From positions 2,852,001 to 2,916,000 of the forward strand of contig NZ_CP029145.1 in NCBI RefSeq assembly GCF_003149515.1: a stretch of DNA of 64,000 nucleotides. The letters are read 5' to 3'. Below are positions 17,150 to 27,840 of the stretch, one piece after another. Both the position numbers and the translations under genes were made by a program. The stretch comes from Hymenobacter nivis. GTDB taxonomy: Bacteria; Bacteroidota; Bacteroidia; Cytophagales; Hymenobacteraceae. Numbering within the stretch: position 1 is the first letter of the stretch; each line of letters opens with the position of its first letter. The notes beneath the pieces are model-generated. The model was not told the origin of the DNA, did no database searches, and saw nothing but the letters and a program-made list of their open reading frames with translations.

Positions 17150-17704
17150 TTAAGCTTCTTTCTTAGCGTTAGCGAAAGGCATACCGAATGCTTTGAGCAA
17201 CTCGTAACTCTGCTCGTCATTCTCAGCAGTGGTCACAAACGTGATATCCATACCTGAAATACTCTTGATCTTGTCGATCGAAATTTCAGGGAAGATAATT
17301 TGCTCCTTTACACCCAGTGTGTAGTTACCACGGCCATCAAATCCTTTGTCATTGATACCTTTAAAGTCACGTACACGGGGCAATGCTACAGTCAACAAAC
17401 GGTCCATAAACTCATACATCCGCTCGCCGCGCAAAGTCACTTTCGCGCCGATGGGCATACCCTCGCGGAGCTTAAAGTTAGATACCGAGCGCTTAGCAAT
17501 CGTTGGAACAGCTTTCTGACCAGTAATAGTTGTCAGCTCTTCAACACCATTGTCGACCAGTTTTTTGTCAGCAACCGCTGCACCAATGCCGCGGTTAATG
17601 CAAATTTTGGAGATGCGCGGTACCTGCATGATGCTCTTAAACTGGAATTTCTCCTGGAGCGCTGGTACTACGTCTTTTTGATATATGTCTTTTAATCGGG
17701 CCAT
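17150..17704 (-). CDS. rplE: 50S ribosomal protein L5
   Basis: 5S rRNA-binding protein of the central protuberance. 184 residues: [67 protein letters not shown] and [31 protein letters not shown]. It lies between rplX and rpsN. Confidence 0.98.
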   Translation of the reverse strand: MARLKDIYQKDVVPALQEKFQFKSIMQVPRISKICINRGIGAAVADKKLVDNGVEELTTITGQKAVPTIAKRSVSNFKLREGMPIGAKVTLRGERMYEFMDRLLTVALPRVRDFKGINDKGFDGRGNYTLGVKEQIIFPEISIDKIKSISGMDITFVTTAENDEQSYELLKAFGMPFANAKKEA

Positions 17705-17720
17705 GATACGAGGAGGCTAG

Positions 17721-18020
17721 TTAAGCCTTTTTCGTGGCCGGTGCGCTTTTGCGCACCCGCTCACCGGTTTTAGGATCGACAACCTGCACATTGCTTACGT
17801 GCATTGGCGCCTCCATCTTAGTGATGCCACCTTGGGGTGACTTGGCGCTCGGCTTGTTGTGCTTAGTTACCAAGTTAAGACCGTCCACAATCACACGCTG
17901 GGTCACTCGGTTCACCGATTTGATGACACCAGTTTTCCCGCGCTCATCACCGGCAATCACCTTTACAGTGTCGCCCGATTTCACATGTAGCTTAACGGGC
18001 AGTTCTTTATTAATAGCCAT
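17721..18020 (-). CDS. rplX: 50S ribosomal protein L24
   Basis: Assembly-initiator protein of the 50S subunit. 99 residues with the KOW motif [27 protein letters not shown] and [26 protein letters not shown]. It is 3 bases after rplN. Confidence 0.98.
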   Translation of the reverse strand: MAINKELPVKLHVKSGDTVKVIAGDERGKTGVIKSVNRVTQRVIVDGLNLVTKHNKPSAKSPQGGITKMEAPMHVSNVQVVDPKTGERVRKSAPATKKA

Positions 18021-18023
18021 GGC

Positions 18024-18392
18024 TTACAGTACTTCGGGGGCCAGCGATACAATTTTCATGAATTGGCGCTCACGCAACTCACGGGCCACTGGTCCGAAGA
18101 TACGTGTACCGCGCGGCTCATCATTGTTGTTAAGCAACACAGCGGCATTATCGTCAAAGCGAATGTAACTACCGTCTTTACGGCGTACTTCCTTCTTTGT
18201 ACGCACAACCACTGCCTTGCTTACAGTACCTTTTTTAGCGTTGCCAGAAGGAATAGCTGATTTAATAGCTACTACAATTTTATCGCCAACACTAGCGTAT
18301 TTTTTGCCCGTGCCACCCAGAACGCGGATGCAAAGCACTTCCTTAGCGCCGCTGTTATCGGCTACCGTCAGGCGGGATTCTTGCTGAATCAT
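18024..18392 (-). CDS. rplN: 50S ribosomal protein L14
   Basis: 122 residues: [56 protein letters not shown] and the C-terminal [24 protein letters not shown]14 lies at the subunit interface (bridges B5 and B8). It follows rpsQ by 9 bases. Confidence 0.98.
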   Translation of the reverse strand: MIQQESRLTVADNSGAKEVLCIRVLGGTGKKYASVGDKIVVAIKSAIPSGNAKKGTVSKAVVVRTKKEVRRKDGSYIRFDDNAAVLLNNNDEPRGTRIFGPVARELRERQFMKIVSLAPEVL

Positions 18393-18401
18393 TGGTCTGT
18401 G

Positions 18402-18701
18402 TTATTTAGCGCGTTCAATGACTTCTACTAAGCGCCACCGCTTAATCTTGCTCAGCGGACGGGTGCTCATAATGCGCACCGTATCGCCTTCGCCACACTC
18501 ATTCTTCTCGTCATGAGCGTGAAACTTCGTGGTTTTAGTCACGAACTTCCCATACTTAGGATGTTTCTGCTTTTCAACTACAGCTACCGTGATGGATTTT
18601 TCCATCTTGCTACTGGTTACTTTACCAACGATTTCTTTACGCGCATTACGGTCGGAAGCTGGGTCGTGAGCCGGCAACAGTTTTTCTTGAGTTGGTTCCA
18701 T
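18402..18701 (-). CDS. rpsQ: 30S ribosomal protein S17
   Basis: 99 residues; the S17 core begins at [21 protein letters not shown] and continues [49 protein letters not shown]. The start is ATG 18701, overlapping the rpmC stop by one base. About 20 residues precede the core, longer than in many S17 proteins. Confidence 0.97.
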   Translation of the reverse strand: MEPTQEKLLPAHDPASDRNARKEIVGKVTSSKMEKSITVAVVEKQKHPKYGKFVTKTTKFHAHDEKNECGEGDTVRIMSTRPLSKIKRWRLVEVIERAK

Positions 18702-18916
18702 TATTGAGCGGGATTAATGGCCTGCTCGTTATTGCGGCGGGTTTGCTCGGTAAGCAAACGGGCAACATTTTTGCGGCTAGCCTTCAGACGGGAAGGGTTT
18801 TCGAGCGGCGAAATGGCGTGGGCGAAACGTAATTGTTGGCCCTGAGCACGCTCAGTTTTAATTTGCTCTTTCAGCGCATCAGCGGAAAGACCTTTGATGT
18901 CGTTCTTGTTTTTCAT
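18701..18916 (-). CDS. rpmC: 50S ribosomal protein L29
   Basis: 71 residues from [19 protein letters not shown]; an in-frame ATG six codons upstream would overlap rplP and is not preferred. L29 is helical and lies by the exit tunnel next to L23. [29 protein letters not shown] matches the family. The stop overlaps the rpsQ start by one base (TAATG). Confidence 0.95.
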   Translation of the reverse strand: MKNKNDIKGLSADALKEQIKTERAQGQQLRFAHAISPLENPSRLKASRKNVARLLTEQTRRNNEQAINPAQ

Positions 18917-18917
18917 G

Positions 18918-19346
18918 TTAAGCGGCGGCTTCAACGTAATCGCGGCGTACCACGAATGTAGTCCGAACCGGCAATTTTTGGGAGGCTAAGCGAAGCGACT
19001 CCTTCGCTACCTCCAGCGTCACACCATCCGATTCAAACATAATCTGGCCCGGTTTTACGCAGGCTACCCAGTACTCTGGCGAGCCCTTGCCCTTACCCAT
19101 CCGCACTTCAGCGGGCTTCTTAGTAATGGGCTTATCGGGAAAAATGCGGATCCATACTTGCCCTTCGCGTTTCATTGCGCGGGTCATGGCAATACGGGCT
19201 GCCTCAATCTGGCGAGCCGTAATCCAAGACGTTTCCAGCGACTTGATAGCGAACGAACCGAAGTCTATGGAGCTGCCGCGGTAGGCTAAGCCAGTCACGC
19301 GACCCTTTTGCATCTTGCGATACTTAGTCCTTTTCGGTTGTAACAT
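18918..19346 (-). CDS. rplP: 50S ribosomal protein L16
   Basis: 142 residues: [79 protein letters not shown]16 organises the A-tRNA site. The spacer to rpsC (19347-19461) is 115 bases, much longer than others in the operon, and contains a weak 8-bp hairpin (CTTCGGGG with CCTCGAAG). Confidence 0.98.
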   Translation of the reverse strand: MLQPKRTKYRKMQKGRVTGLAYRGSSIDFGSFAIKSLETSWITARQIEAARIAMTRAMKREGQVWIRIFPDKPITKKPAEVRMGKGKGSPEYWVACVKPGQIMFESDGVTLEVAKESLRLASQKLPVRTTFVVRRDYVEAAA

Positions 19347-19461
19347 GAGAAATTAAATAAAAAGATTGTTAGGGATGGGCGGACTAAATGCGTAAAAAGT
19401 CTGCTTCGAGGTATTAAGACATGGGACCCAACACCCCGAAGTAGCTTCTTATCTTAGTTAA

Positions 19462-20331
19462 TTAGCGGCGGGGTGCCCGGCCAGCTCCACCACCTTGGGC
19501 AGGGCCGTTGCGACGGGGGCCGTTGCTATCGCCACGGCCAGCACCGCCAGCAGGAGCACCACCGGCAGGATTACCGCCACGATCGCGGCGGGGACCACGG
19601 TCACCACCGCGGTCGCCACGTTCGCCACGAGGGCCACGATCATCGCGGCGTCCACCAGCATCGCCACCTGGATTAGTCTGCTGTTGGTTAGGTGATAGAT
19701 CAGGCTTACCAAATACCTCCCCACGCATTACCCACACTTTGATACCAATTTTGCCATACACTGTCTGAGCTTCTGACAGCGCATAATCAATATCAGCGCG
19801 CAAAGTGTGCAAGGGAGTACGGCCCTCTTTATACTGCTCCGAACGGGCAATTTCAGCGCCACCCAAACGACCACCACACTGAATCTTGATGCCTTCAGCT
19901 CCAACCCGCATTGCAGCTTGGATAGACATCTTCATAGCACGGCGGAAAGAAATACGGGCTGCCAACTGCTGGGCAATGCTCTCACCTACCAGCTTAGCAT
20001 CCAGTTCTGGACGCTTAATCTCAAAGATATTTATCTGGACATCTTTGTTGGTGATTTGCTTTAACTCATCTTTAATCTTATCAACCTCCTGACCACCCTT
20101 GCCAATTACCACGCCCGGGCGAGCCGTATTAATGGTAATGGTGATCCGCTTGAGCGTACGCTCAATCACAATGCGACTGATGCCACCTTTCTGAATACGG
20201 GCGTTGATGTACTTGCGAATTTTTTCGTCTTCCACCAATTTCTCGGCGAAGTCCTTACCGCCGTACCAGTTCGAGTCCCAGCCTTTGATGACGCCCAAAC
20301 GGAAGCCAACCGGATTTACTTTCTGTCCCAT
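19462..20331 (-). CDS. rpsC: 30S ribosomal protein S3 with Arg/Gly-rich tail
   Basis: S3 lines the mRNA entry channel. The core (about 1-215) begins [25 protein letters not shown], contains the KH motif region [16 protein letters not shown] and ends in [17 protein letters not shown]. It is followed by about 70 residues dominated by Gly, Arg and Asp (repeats of RGD, RGG and GPR), making 289 residues against about 230 in E. coli. The tail looks disordered and resembles RNA-binding RGG regions; its role is unknown. Confidence 0.97.
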   Translation of the reverse strand: MGQKVNPVGFRLGVIKGWDSNWYGGKDFAEKLVEDEKIRKYINARIQKGGISRIVIERTLKRITITINTARPGVVIGKGGQEVDKIKDELKQITNKDVQINIFEIKRPELDAKLVGESIAQQLAARISFRRAMKMSIQAAMRVGAEGIKIQCGGRLGGAEIARSEQYKEGRTPLHTLRADIDYALSEAQTVYGKIGIKVWVMRGEVFGKPDLSPNQQQTNPGGDAGGRRDDRGPRGERGDRGGDRGPRRDRGGNPAGGAPAGGAGRGDSNGPRRNGPAQGGGAGRAPRR

Positions 20332-20336
20332 ATTAT

Positions 20337-20759
20337 TTATGAGTTGGCCTCGGCCTGATTTTCGGTGGTGGCGGAATTAGCAGCTTGCGCCTGAGCGGAT
20401 TTACTGCCGGCCTTCTCAATCATTGTATCGATTTTCAGCGTCACGTGATTGCTACGCTTGCGAATACGGTGACCACGGCCCTGAGGGGCAGGACGTAAAC
20501 GCTTTAGCTGCCGACCTTCGTCAACGAAGATCTCGCTAATGTAGAGATTTGCCTCTTCAATACGCTGGTCTTCGTTATGTTGCTGCCAGTTGGCCAAGGC
20601 CGAGAGGAGCAGTTTCTCAATCTTCTCAGCACCGCTGTTGGCTTCAAAGCGGAGCAAGCCCAAGGCCCGCGTCACTTTTTGACCGCGTACCAAGTTGGCT
20701 ACCAAGCGCATCTTGCGCGGCGAGGTAGGCACATTGCGGAGTTTTGCTACTGCTTCCAT
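20337..20759 (-). CDS. rplV: 50S ribosomal protein L22
   Basis: 140 residues from [26 protein letters not shown], the usual L22 start; an upstream ATG would extend into rpsS. The tunnel-lining beta hairpin is in [27 protein letters not shown] short Ala/Gln/Asn-rich tail is added. It begins 2 bases before the rpsS stop codon region. Confidence 0.96.
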   Translation of the reverse strand: MEAVAKLRNVPTSPRKMRLVANLVRGQKVTRALGLLRFEANSGAEKIEKLLLSALANWQQHNEDQRIEEANLYISEIFVDEGRQLKRLRPAPQGRGHRIRKRSNHVTLKIDTMIEKAGSKSAQAQAANSATTENQAEANS

Positions 20760-20760
20760 C

Positions 20761-21039
20761 TTAGCGCTTGCCTTTATCTTTTTTGGCGACGTGACCACGG
20801 AAGTTACGCGTCGGGGCAAATTCGCCCAACTTGTGCCCTACCATGTTCTCGGTCACGTACACCGGGATGAACTTATTGCCGTTGTGAACAGCGAAGGTGT
20901 GGCCTACGAAATCTGGCGAAATCATCGAGCGGCGCGACCAAGTCTTCACCACCGATTTTTTACCAGCCGTTTCGAGTGCCGTGACTTTCTTCTCCAGCCG
21001 GAAGTCAATGTACGGCCCTTTTTTGAGTGAACGTGCCAT
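20761..21039 (-). CDS. rpsS: 30S ribosomal protein S19
   Basis: 92 residues: [19 protein letters not shown], then [52 protein letters not shown]19 is in the 30S head and contacts S13 and the A-site tRNA region. It follows rplB by 3 bases. Confidence 0.98.
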   Translation of the reverse strand: MARSLKKGPYIDFRLEKKVTALETAGKKSVVKTWSRRSMISPDFVGHTFAVHNGNKFIPVYVTENMVGHKLGEFAPTRNFRGHVAKKDKGKR

Positions 21040-21042
21040 ATA

Positions 21043-21870
21043 TTACTTCTTGCCTTTGCGGCTCACAATCAGGTTCTCCGAATACTTATTTTTATCGCGA
21101 GTCTTGTAGCCTTTCGACAACAAACCATTACGGCTACGTGGGTGACCACCCGACGATTTACCTTCACCGCCACCCATTGGATGGTCAACGGGGTTCATAG
21201 CCACACCACGAACACGGGGGCGACGACCAGCCCATCGGTTCCGGCCGGCTTTGCCCATACGCACGTTCATGTGATCACCGTTTGAAACGGTACCTACCGT
21301 AGCCATACAAGTAACAAGAACCATCCGCATCTCACCCGAAGGTAATTTCAGGGTAGCATAGCGCTCTTCCCGGGCTACAATCTGAGCGTAGGTACCAGCC
21401 GAGCGAGCCATAGCCGCACCTTGGCCAGGCTGTAACTCGATGTTGTGTACGATGGTACCGAGAGGAATCTCACGTAATGGCAACGTGTTGCCAATTTCGG
21501 GAGCTACACCGGGGCCTGAAACTACTTGCGCGCCAACCGTAAGGCCGGCCGGAGCAATGATATAACGCTTCTCACCATCAGCGTAGCCGAGCAATGCAAT
21601 GCGTGCGGTGCGATTAGGATCGTACTCGATAGTCTTCACCGTGGCAGGCACACCTGCCTTGTCGCGCTTGAAGTCTACGATACGGTACTGGGTTTTATGC
21701 CCGCCGCCGATGTAGCGGTTCGACATTTTACCGGAAGAGTTCCGGCCACCCGATTTCTTGAGGGAAGTCATCAGTGACTTCTCCGGGGTCGACGTTGTTA
21801 GCTCGTCAAACGCCGGCGCAACGCGGAAGCGTTGCCCTGGGGTTGTTGGTCTGAGTTTTTTAAGTGCCAT
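21043..21870 (-). CDS. rplB: 50S ribosomal protein L2
   Basis: 275 residues: [47 protein letters not shown], and the C-terminal segment [26 protein letters not shown], which carries the conserved histidine region near the peptidyl transferase centre. Standard order rplW-rplB-rpsS. Confidence 0.98.
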   Translation of the reverse strand: MALKKLRPTTPGQRFRVAPAFDELTTSTPEKSLMTSLKKSGGRNSSGKMSNRYIGGGHKTQYRIVDFKRDKAGVPATVKTIEYDPNRTARIALLGYADGEKRYIIAPAGLTVGAQVVSGPGVAPEIGNTLPLREIPLGTIVHNIELQPGQGAAMARSAGTYAQIVAREERYATLKLPSGEMRMVLVTCMATVGTVSNGDHMNVRMGKAGRNRWAGRRPRVRGVAMNPVDHPMGGGEGKSSGGHPRSRNGLLSKGYKTRDKNKYSENLIVSRKGKK

Positions 21871-21902
21871 TACTAGCTAGTTGTGCTTTTGCGGCGAAAA
21901 TG

Positions 21903-22190
21903 CTACAGGTTACCGTAGAAGTCAATGATATCGCCTTCTTTTACAGTCACAATGGCTTTTTTGCCATGAGCGCGACGGCCAATGGCTTGGCCGCTGCGGG
22001 TAGCTTTTGACTTCATTTTGCCAATGGTGCGCATCGTGTTGATATCGGTTACCGTCACGCCATAAAGCGATTCGATATCTTTCTTGATTTGCACTTTATT
22101 GGCAGTACGCTCCACTTCAAAAGTGTAGCGACCTTTCTCGGTCAGGCCCGTAGCCTTCTCGGTAACGATGGGACGTTTCAGCGTGCTCAT
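21903..22190 (-). CDS. rplW: 50S ribosomal protein L23
   Basis: 95 residues: MSTLKRPIVTEKATGLTEKGRYTFEVERTANKVQIKKDIESLYGVTVTDINTM. L23 sits at the tunnel exit and docks trigger factor and SRP. Its start overlaps the rplD stop by one base. Confidence 0.98.
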   Translation of the reverse strand: MSTLKRPIVTEKATGLTEKGRYTFEVERTANKVQIKKDIESLYGVTVTDINTMRTIGKMKSKATRSGQAIGRRAHGKKAIVTVKEGDIIDFYGNL

Positions 22191-22828
22191 TATTCAGCGG
22201 TGCTATAGAGTTGAACCAACGAAGCCATACCGTCTTCGGAAATCAGCAACGTATCCGTATTGAGCAAATCATGAGTGTTAAGCCCAACCGGCGTCGACAC
22301 TTTCACTTTCTGAAGATTACGGGCGCTGAGGATAACGTTTTTGTTCACCTCAGCGGTGACGAGCATCGTTTTCTTACCATTGTTAAGCTTGAGGCCGTCC
22401 ATGATGGCAACGAAATCTTTGGTACGGGGAGCATCCATAGCAATGTTTTCCACTAAGGAAATCTTGCCGTCTTTAGCCAAACTTGACAAAGCCGAGAGGC
22501 GAGCTACGCGTTTAGTTTTTTTGTTGAGCTTGAAGTTGTAATCGCGAGGCTGCGGACCAAACATCCGGCCGCCACCAACGAACACGCCCGACTTCATGCT
22601 GCCAGCACGAGCACCACCCGTACCTTTTTGCTTCTTGAGCTTTTTCGTAGTGCCGTGCACCTCGTTCCGCTGCTTGGATTTGTGAGTACCCTGACGCTGA
22701 TTAGCGAGGTACTGCTTTACGTCCAGATACATTACGTGCTCGTTGATTTCGAGCCCGAAGATATCGTCCGACAGCGTAACCTTGCGGCCCGTGTCTTCGC
22801 CTTTAATGCTATATACTGCGAGTTCCAT
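22190..22828 (-). CDS. rplD: 50S ribosomal protein L4
   Basis: 212 residues: MELAVYSIKGEDTGRKVTL, then the long tunnel loop region GTTKKLKKQKGTGGARAGSMKSGVFVGGGRMFGPQPRDY. In E. coli L4 autoregulates its operon; here a hairpin followed by a U-rich run lies in the rplC leader, so a related control is conceivable. Confidence 0.98.
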   Translation of the reverse strand: MELAVYSIKGEDTGRKVTLSDDIFGLEINEHVMYLDVKQYLANQRQGTHKSKQRNEVHGTTKKLKKQKGTGGARAGSMKSGVFVGGGRMFGPQPRDYNFKLNKKTKRVARLSALSSLAKDGKISLVENIAMDAPRTKDFVAIMDGLKLNNGKKTMLVTAEVNKNVILSARNLQKVKVSTPVGLNTHDLLNTDTLLISEDGMASLVQLYSTAE

Positions 22829-22840
22829 TGCTACGTCGGG

Positions 22841-23461
22841 TTATTTCTCCAGGACCACGTAAGAATTCTTGGCACCGGGTATCGAACCGCTAACCAGAAT
22901 CAGGTTCTTATCGACTACTACGCGCATTACTTTCAAATTCTGAATTTTGACGCGGTCACTACCCATGCGGCCACCCATGCGCATTCCTTTGAACACACGG
23001 GAAGGCCACGAGCAAGCTCCAATAGACCCGGGGTGACGTAGGCGGTTGTGCTGGCCGTGAGTCTGGCCACCGACACCCTGAAAGTTGTAGCGCTTTACTA
23101 CACCCTGAAAGCCTTTGCCTTTTGAGGTACCAACTACATCGATAAGCTCGCCTTCTGCGAAGAGCGAAGCGTCGATAGTAGCACCAGCGGCGTAAGTTGA
23201 TTCCGCATCGAGACGAAATTCAACGAGCTTTTTCTTGGGAGTGGTACCAGCTTTGGCGAAGTGACCGGCCAGAGCCTTGGTCGTATTCTTCGCCTTCTTT
23301 TCGCCGTATCCAATCTGAACGGCAGTGTAGCCGTCGTTGGCGATAGTCTTAACCTGCGTCACTACGCACGGACCCGCTTCGATGAGCGTGCAGGGAATAT
23401 TTTTCCCGTCCGGAGTGAAGAGGCTTGTCATACCGATTTTCTTACCGATGATGCCAGGCAT
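22841..23461 (-). CDS. rplC: 50S ribosomal protein L3
   Basis: 206 residues from [20 protein letters not shown]; a longer start seven codons upstream lies in the leader. [50 protein letters not shown] is the conserved core reaching the peptidyl transferase centre. It is the first gene of the rplC-rpsN unit, with its own promoter and separate from rpsJ by a terminator-like hairpin. Confidence 0.97.
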   Translation of the reverse strand: MPGIIGKKIGMTSLFTPDGKNIPCTLIEAGPCVVTQVKTIANDGYTAVQIGYGEKKAKNTTKALAGHFAKAGTTPKKKLVEFRLDAESTYAAGATIDASLFAEGELIDVVGTSKGKGFQGVVKRYNFQGVGGQTHGQHNRLRHPGSIGACSWPSRVFKGMRMGGRMGSDRVKIQNLKVMRVVVDKNLILVSGSIPGAKNSYVVLEK

Positions 23462-23481
23462 TCTGTGGAGATTTATAAACA

Positions 23482-23510
23482 CAAAAAGAAAACGACCGAG
23501 TGTCGTTTTC
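23482..23510 (-). promoter_or_regulatory. hairpin with U-rich tail in the rplC leader (possible attenuator)
   Basis: A 9-bp perfect stem GAAAACGAC (23488-23496) and GTCGTTTTC (23502-23510) with a 5-base loop is followed on the minus strand by TTTTTG. It lies between the predicted rplC transcription start and the rplC ATG, the arrangement of an attenuator. Confidence 0.55.
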
Positions 23511-23522
23511 GCTAAGGGAGTG

Positions 23523-23554
23523 CAAAGATAGAATTAAAGTCCGAATTTTCCCAA
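23523..23554 (-). promoter_or_regulatory. rplC operon promoter
   Basis: TATCTTTG (23523-23530) with TTG (23552-23554) 21 bases upstream on the minus strand, continuing GCACTCC. It lies about 60 bases before rplC. Confidence 0.75.
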
Positions 23555-23640
23555 TGTAGCATATAAATAATTTCCAAATGAGGCAGTTAGCTTTCAGAAA
23601 TTCTATTCAGTATATGCGTTATTCGAAAGCAATTTCATTA

Positions 23641-23678
23641 AGAAGCCCCGTTTCGACTAATCGAGACGGGGCTTCTTA
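23641..23678. terminator. terminator after rpsJ
   Basis: A 17-bp near-perfect stem (AAGAAGCCCCGTTTCGA at 23641-23657, complement at 23662-23678) with a 4-base loop, 22 bases after the rpsJ stop. It separates the str operon (rpsL-rpsG-fusA-rpsJ) from the rplC operon. Confidence 0.85.
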
Positions 23679-23700
23679 ATGAATGCATTAAGTCCGGTCC

Positions 23701-24006
23701 TCAGACTTTGATTTCTACATCAACGCCGCTGGGTAGTTCCAGTTTCATCAAGGCATCTACAGTTTTCGACGAAGTCGAGAAGATATCCACCAAGCGCTTG
23801 TAAGTGCAAAGTTGGAATTGCTCCCGGCTCTTCTTGTTCACGTGGGGCGAGCGTAGGACGGTGAACTTCTCCTTTTGCGTCGGCAACGGGATTGGGCCGC
23901 TAACGATGGCACCGGTAGCCTTTACAGCTTTCACGATTTTCTCAGCCGATTTATCTACGAGGTTGTGGTCGTAAGACTTGAGTTTGATGCGGATTTTCTG
24001 GTTCAT
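23701..24006 (-). CDS. rpsJ: 30S ribosomal protein S10
   Basis: 101 residues: [54 protein letters not shown]10 also binds NusG/NusB in antitermination. Here it is the end of the fusA unit and not the first gene of the rplC unit, because a terminator lies between them. Confidence 0.98.
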   Translation of the reverse strand: MNQKIRIKLKSYDHNLVDKSAEKIVKAVKATGAIVSGPIPLPTQKEKFTVLRSPHVNKKSREQFQLCTYKRLVDIFSTSSKTVDALMKLELPSGVDVEIKV

Positions 24007-24045
24007 TGGTGGTTTTGGTCCGATTGACCAAGTTAGTGACCGATA

Positions 24046-26184
<2,139 letters not shown>

Positions 26185-26210
26185 GATTATGTTTAGGGTC
26201 TTAGGAATGA

Positions 26211-26277
26211 GGGGCCCCAAGGGCTTGGTTGTTCAACGTCAGGTTGCGTCAAAAAAATCCAAGTTCCTTGGGGCCCC
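26211..26277. repeat. inverted repeat in the rpsG-fusA spacer
   Basis: GGGGCCCCAAGG (26211-26222) and CCTTGGGGCCCC (26266-26277), 12-bp perfect arms 43 bases apart. Each arm carries the GGGGCCC word that is common throughout this window. No T-run follows, so it is not a standard terminator. Confidence 0.55.
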
Positions 26278-26295
26278 AAATGCCGGACAACCAAT

Positions 26296-26763
26296 TTAGA
26301 ATCGGAAGTGCGAGAAAGCTTTGTTGGCTTCTGCCATGCGGTGCGTATCGTCTTTTTTCTTGACGGCAGCGCCTTCACCCTTGGCGGCAGCGATAATTTC
26401 GCCGGCCAATTTGTCTTTCATCGTTTTCTCACCACGGCGGCGAGCGTACTGAATCATCCATTTAGCCCCTACCGAAATGCGGCGATCAGCGCGCACTTCA
26501 ATCGGAACCTGGAAGGTAGCACCACCTACGCGGCGGCTTTTCACCTCCACAGTTGGCATTACGTTATTCAGGGCTTTGCGCCACATTTCAAGGCCGCTTT
26601 CCTTGGTGCGCTGCTCCACTAAGTCGCAGGCATCATAGAAAATAGTGTACGCCAGGTTTTTCTTCCCGTCGTACATCATGTAGTTCACAAAACGCGTTAC
26701 CAGCGTCTCTTTGTACTTAGGATCGGGAAGCAGAATGCGCTTCTTCGGTTTCGACTTTCTCAT
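26296..26763 (-). CDS. rpsG: 30S ribosomal protein S7
   Basis: 155 residues: [78 protein letters not shown], ending [21 protein letters not shown]7 nucleates the 30S head. It is between rpsL and fusA as in the str operon. Confidence 0.98.
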   Translation of the reverse strand: MRKSKPKKRILLPDPKYKETLVTRFVNYMMYDGKKNLAYTIFYDACDLVEQRTKESGLEMWRKALNNVMPTVEVKSRRVGGATFQVPIEVRADRRISVGAKWMIQYARRRGEKTMKDKLAGEIIAAAKGEGAAVKKKDDTHRMAEANKAFSHFRF

Positions 26764-26778
26764 TTGAGTTTTTGGTAT

Positions 26779-26854
26779 TGGGTAGTCGGTAGTCAGTAAT
26801 TGAAGCCAGTGCTTATCAAACCAAAGGGCTTAAATACTGACAACCAACTACTCA
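26779..26854. repeat. imperfect inverted repeat in the rpsL-rpsG spacer
   Basis: About 28-bp arms: TGGGTAGTCGGTAGTCAGTA (26779-26798 and on) matches the reverse complement of the arm at 26827-26854 (TGAGTAGTTGGTTGTCAGTA) with a few mismatches. The TAGTTGGTTG word recurs in the rpoB-rpoC spacer hairpin, so the two may be related spacer repeats. Confidence 0.5.
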
Positions 26855-26858
26855 ATCA

Positions 26859-27290
26859 CTATTTTTTCTTGCCAGGTGCGGCTTTTCCGCCTTTGCCAGC
26901 GGCTGCAGCAGGCTGGCCGGGCTTAGGACGTTTCGCGCCGTATTTCGAGCGGCGCTGTGTACGTCCGCTTACACCAGCGGTATCGAGGGCTCCGCGGATG
27001 ATGTGGTATCGCACACCTGGCAAGTCTTTTACCCGGCCCCCACGAATCAGCACAATGCTGTGCTCTTGGAGGTTGTGGCCTTCACCGGGAATGTATGCGT
27101 TTACTTCCTTACCATTGGTAAGGCGCACACGGGCCACTTTGCGCATAGCCGAGTTCGGCTTCTTAGGCGTGGTGGTGTACACACGGGTGCACACGCCCCG
27201 ACGCTGCGGGCACGAGTCAAGCGCGGGTGACTTTGACTTTGTGGTCAAAGCCTCACGGCCTTTTCGTACTAATTGGTTGATAGTTGGCAT
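26859..27290 (-). CDS. rpsL: 30S ribosomal protein S12
   Basis: Decoding-centre protein. 143 residues: [57 protein letters not shown]. The lysines affected in streptomycin resistance (in TPKKPNSA and [13 protein letters not shown]) have the sensitive-type residues. A tail rich in Ala, Gly and Lys follows the usual C-terminus. First gene of the str unit. Confidence 0.98.
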   Translation of the reverse strand: MPTINQLVRKGREALTTKSKSPALDSCPQRRGVCTRVYTTTPKKPNSAMRKVARVRLTNGKEVNAYIPGEGHNLQEHSIVLIRGGRVKDLPGVRYHIIRGALDTAGVSGRTQRRSKYGAKRPKPGQPAAAAGKGGKAAPGKKK

Positions 27291-27336
27291 TTAGGGAATG
27301 ATTAGCAGGAGCCGTTTGCCCCCAATTTTTGGCTTG

Positions 27337-27368
27337 CAAAGGTAGGTTTATTTCTTTGCAATAGCAAA
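27337..27368 (-). promoter_or_regulatory. rpsL (str operon) promoter
   Basis: TACCTTTG (27337-27344) and TTTG (27365-27368) with a 20-base spacer on the minus strand, 46 bases before the rpsL start. It marks a new transcription unit separate from rpoC and the DUF3467 gene. Confidence 0.72.
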
Positions 27369-27406
27369 CTACATGCGTTGGTTAATTTTGAGTAGCCGCG
27401 GGGGGC

Positions 27407-27727
27407 CTACGCTTCCCCCACCGCACCACCGAAGCTTATCGGGTAATTGGGCGCGTCGCTGTGTACTTTGATATGGCCAAACGACTGCTCATAACGTTCC
27501 ACATTTTCGGACAATGCCGCAAGCAGGCGCTTGGCATGTTCGGGCGTTACGACAATGCGCGACTTGACCTTGGCCTTCGGCATTCCTGGCATCATCCGAA
27601 TAAAGTCAATCACGAATTCGCTGTTGCTGTGGGCTATCAGAGCCAGATTGGCGTACTCGCCTTCGGCCATGTTCTCGGAAAGCTCGATGTTGATGGCGTT
27701 GGGGTCTGGCGTTTGTTCGGGCTGCAT
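27407..27727 (-). CDS. DUF3467-family protein
   Basis: 106 residues: an acidic N-terminus (INIELSENMAEGEYANLALIAHSNSEFVIDFIRMMPG), then AKVKSRIVVTPEHAKRLLAALSENVERYEQSFG. This matches the DUF3467 family of small cytoplasmic proteins, which often lies beside rpoC in Bacteroidota. Function is unknown. A terminator separates it from rpoC, and rpsL begins a new unit beyond it. Confidence 0.8.
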   Translation of the reverse strand: MQPEQTPDPNAINIELSENMAEGEYANLALIAHSNSEFVIDFIRMMPGMPKAKVKSRIVVTPEHAKRLLAALSENVERYEQSFGHIKVHSDAPNYPISFGGAVGEA

Positions 27728-27784
27728 ATAGTCGTTTTTTTTGCGGCATTACGCCTAGGAAGGCCTGCCAGTAAATGAAAAAAG

Positions 27785-27814
27785 TAAAAGCCGACCGGCT
27801 CACACCGGTCGGCT
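27785..27814 (-). terminator. terminator after rpoC
   Basis: Ten-bp stem AGCCGACCGG (27789-27798) and CCGGTCGGCT (27805-27814) with a 6-base loop; on the minus strand it is followed by TTTACTTTTTT. It lies 27 bases after the rpoC stop. Confidence 0.85.
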
Positions 27815-27840
27815 TCTTCTTCACTCAACGCGGAGCCAGA

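Noticed and set aside
19473..19768. Several short open frames opposite the rpsC tail
   Set aside because: They arise from the low-complexity Gly/Arg codons of the S3 tail, which leave every frame open.
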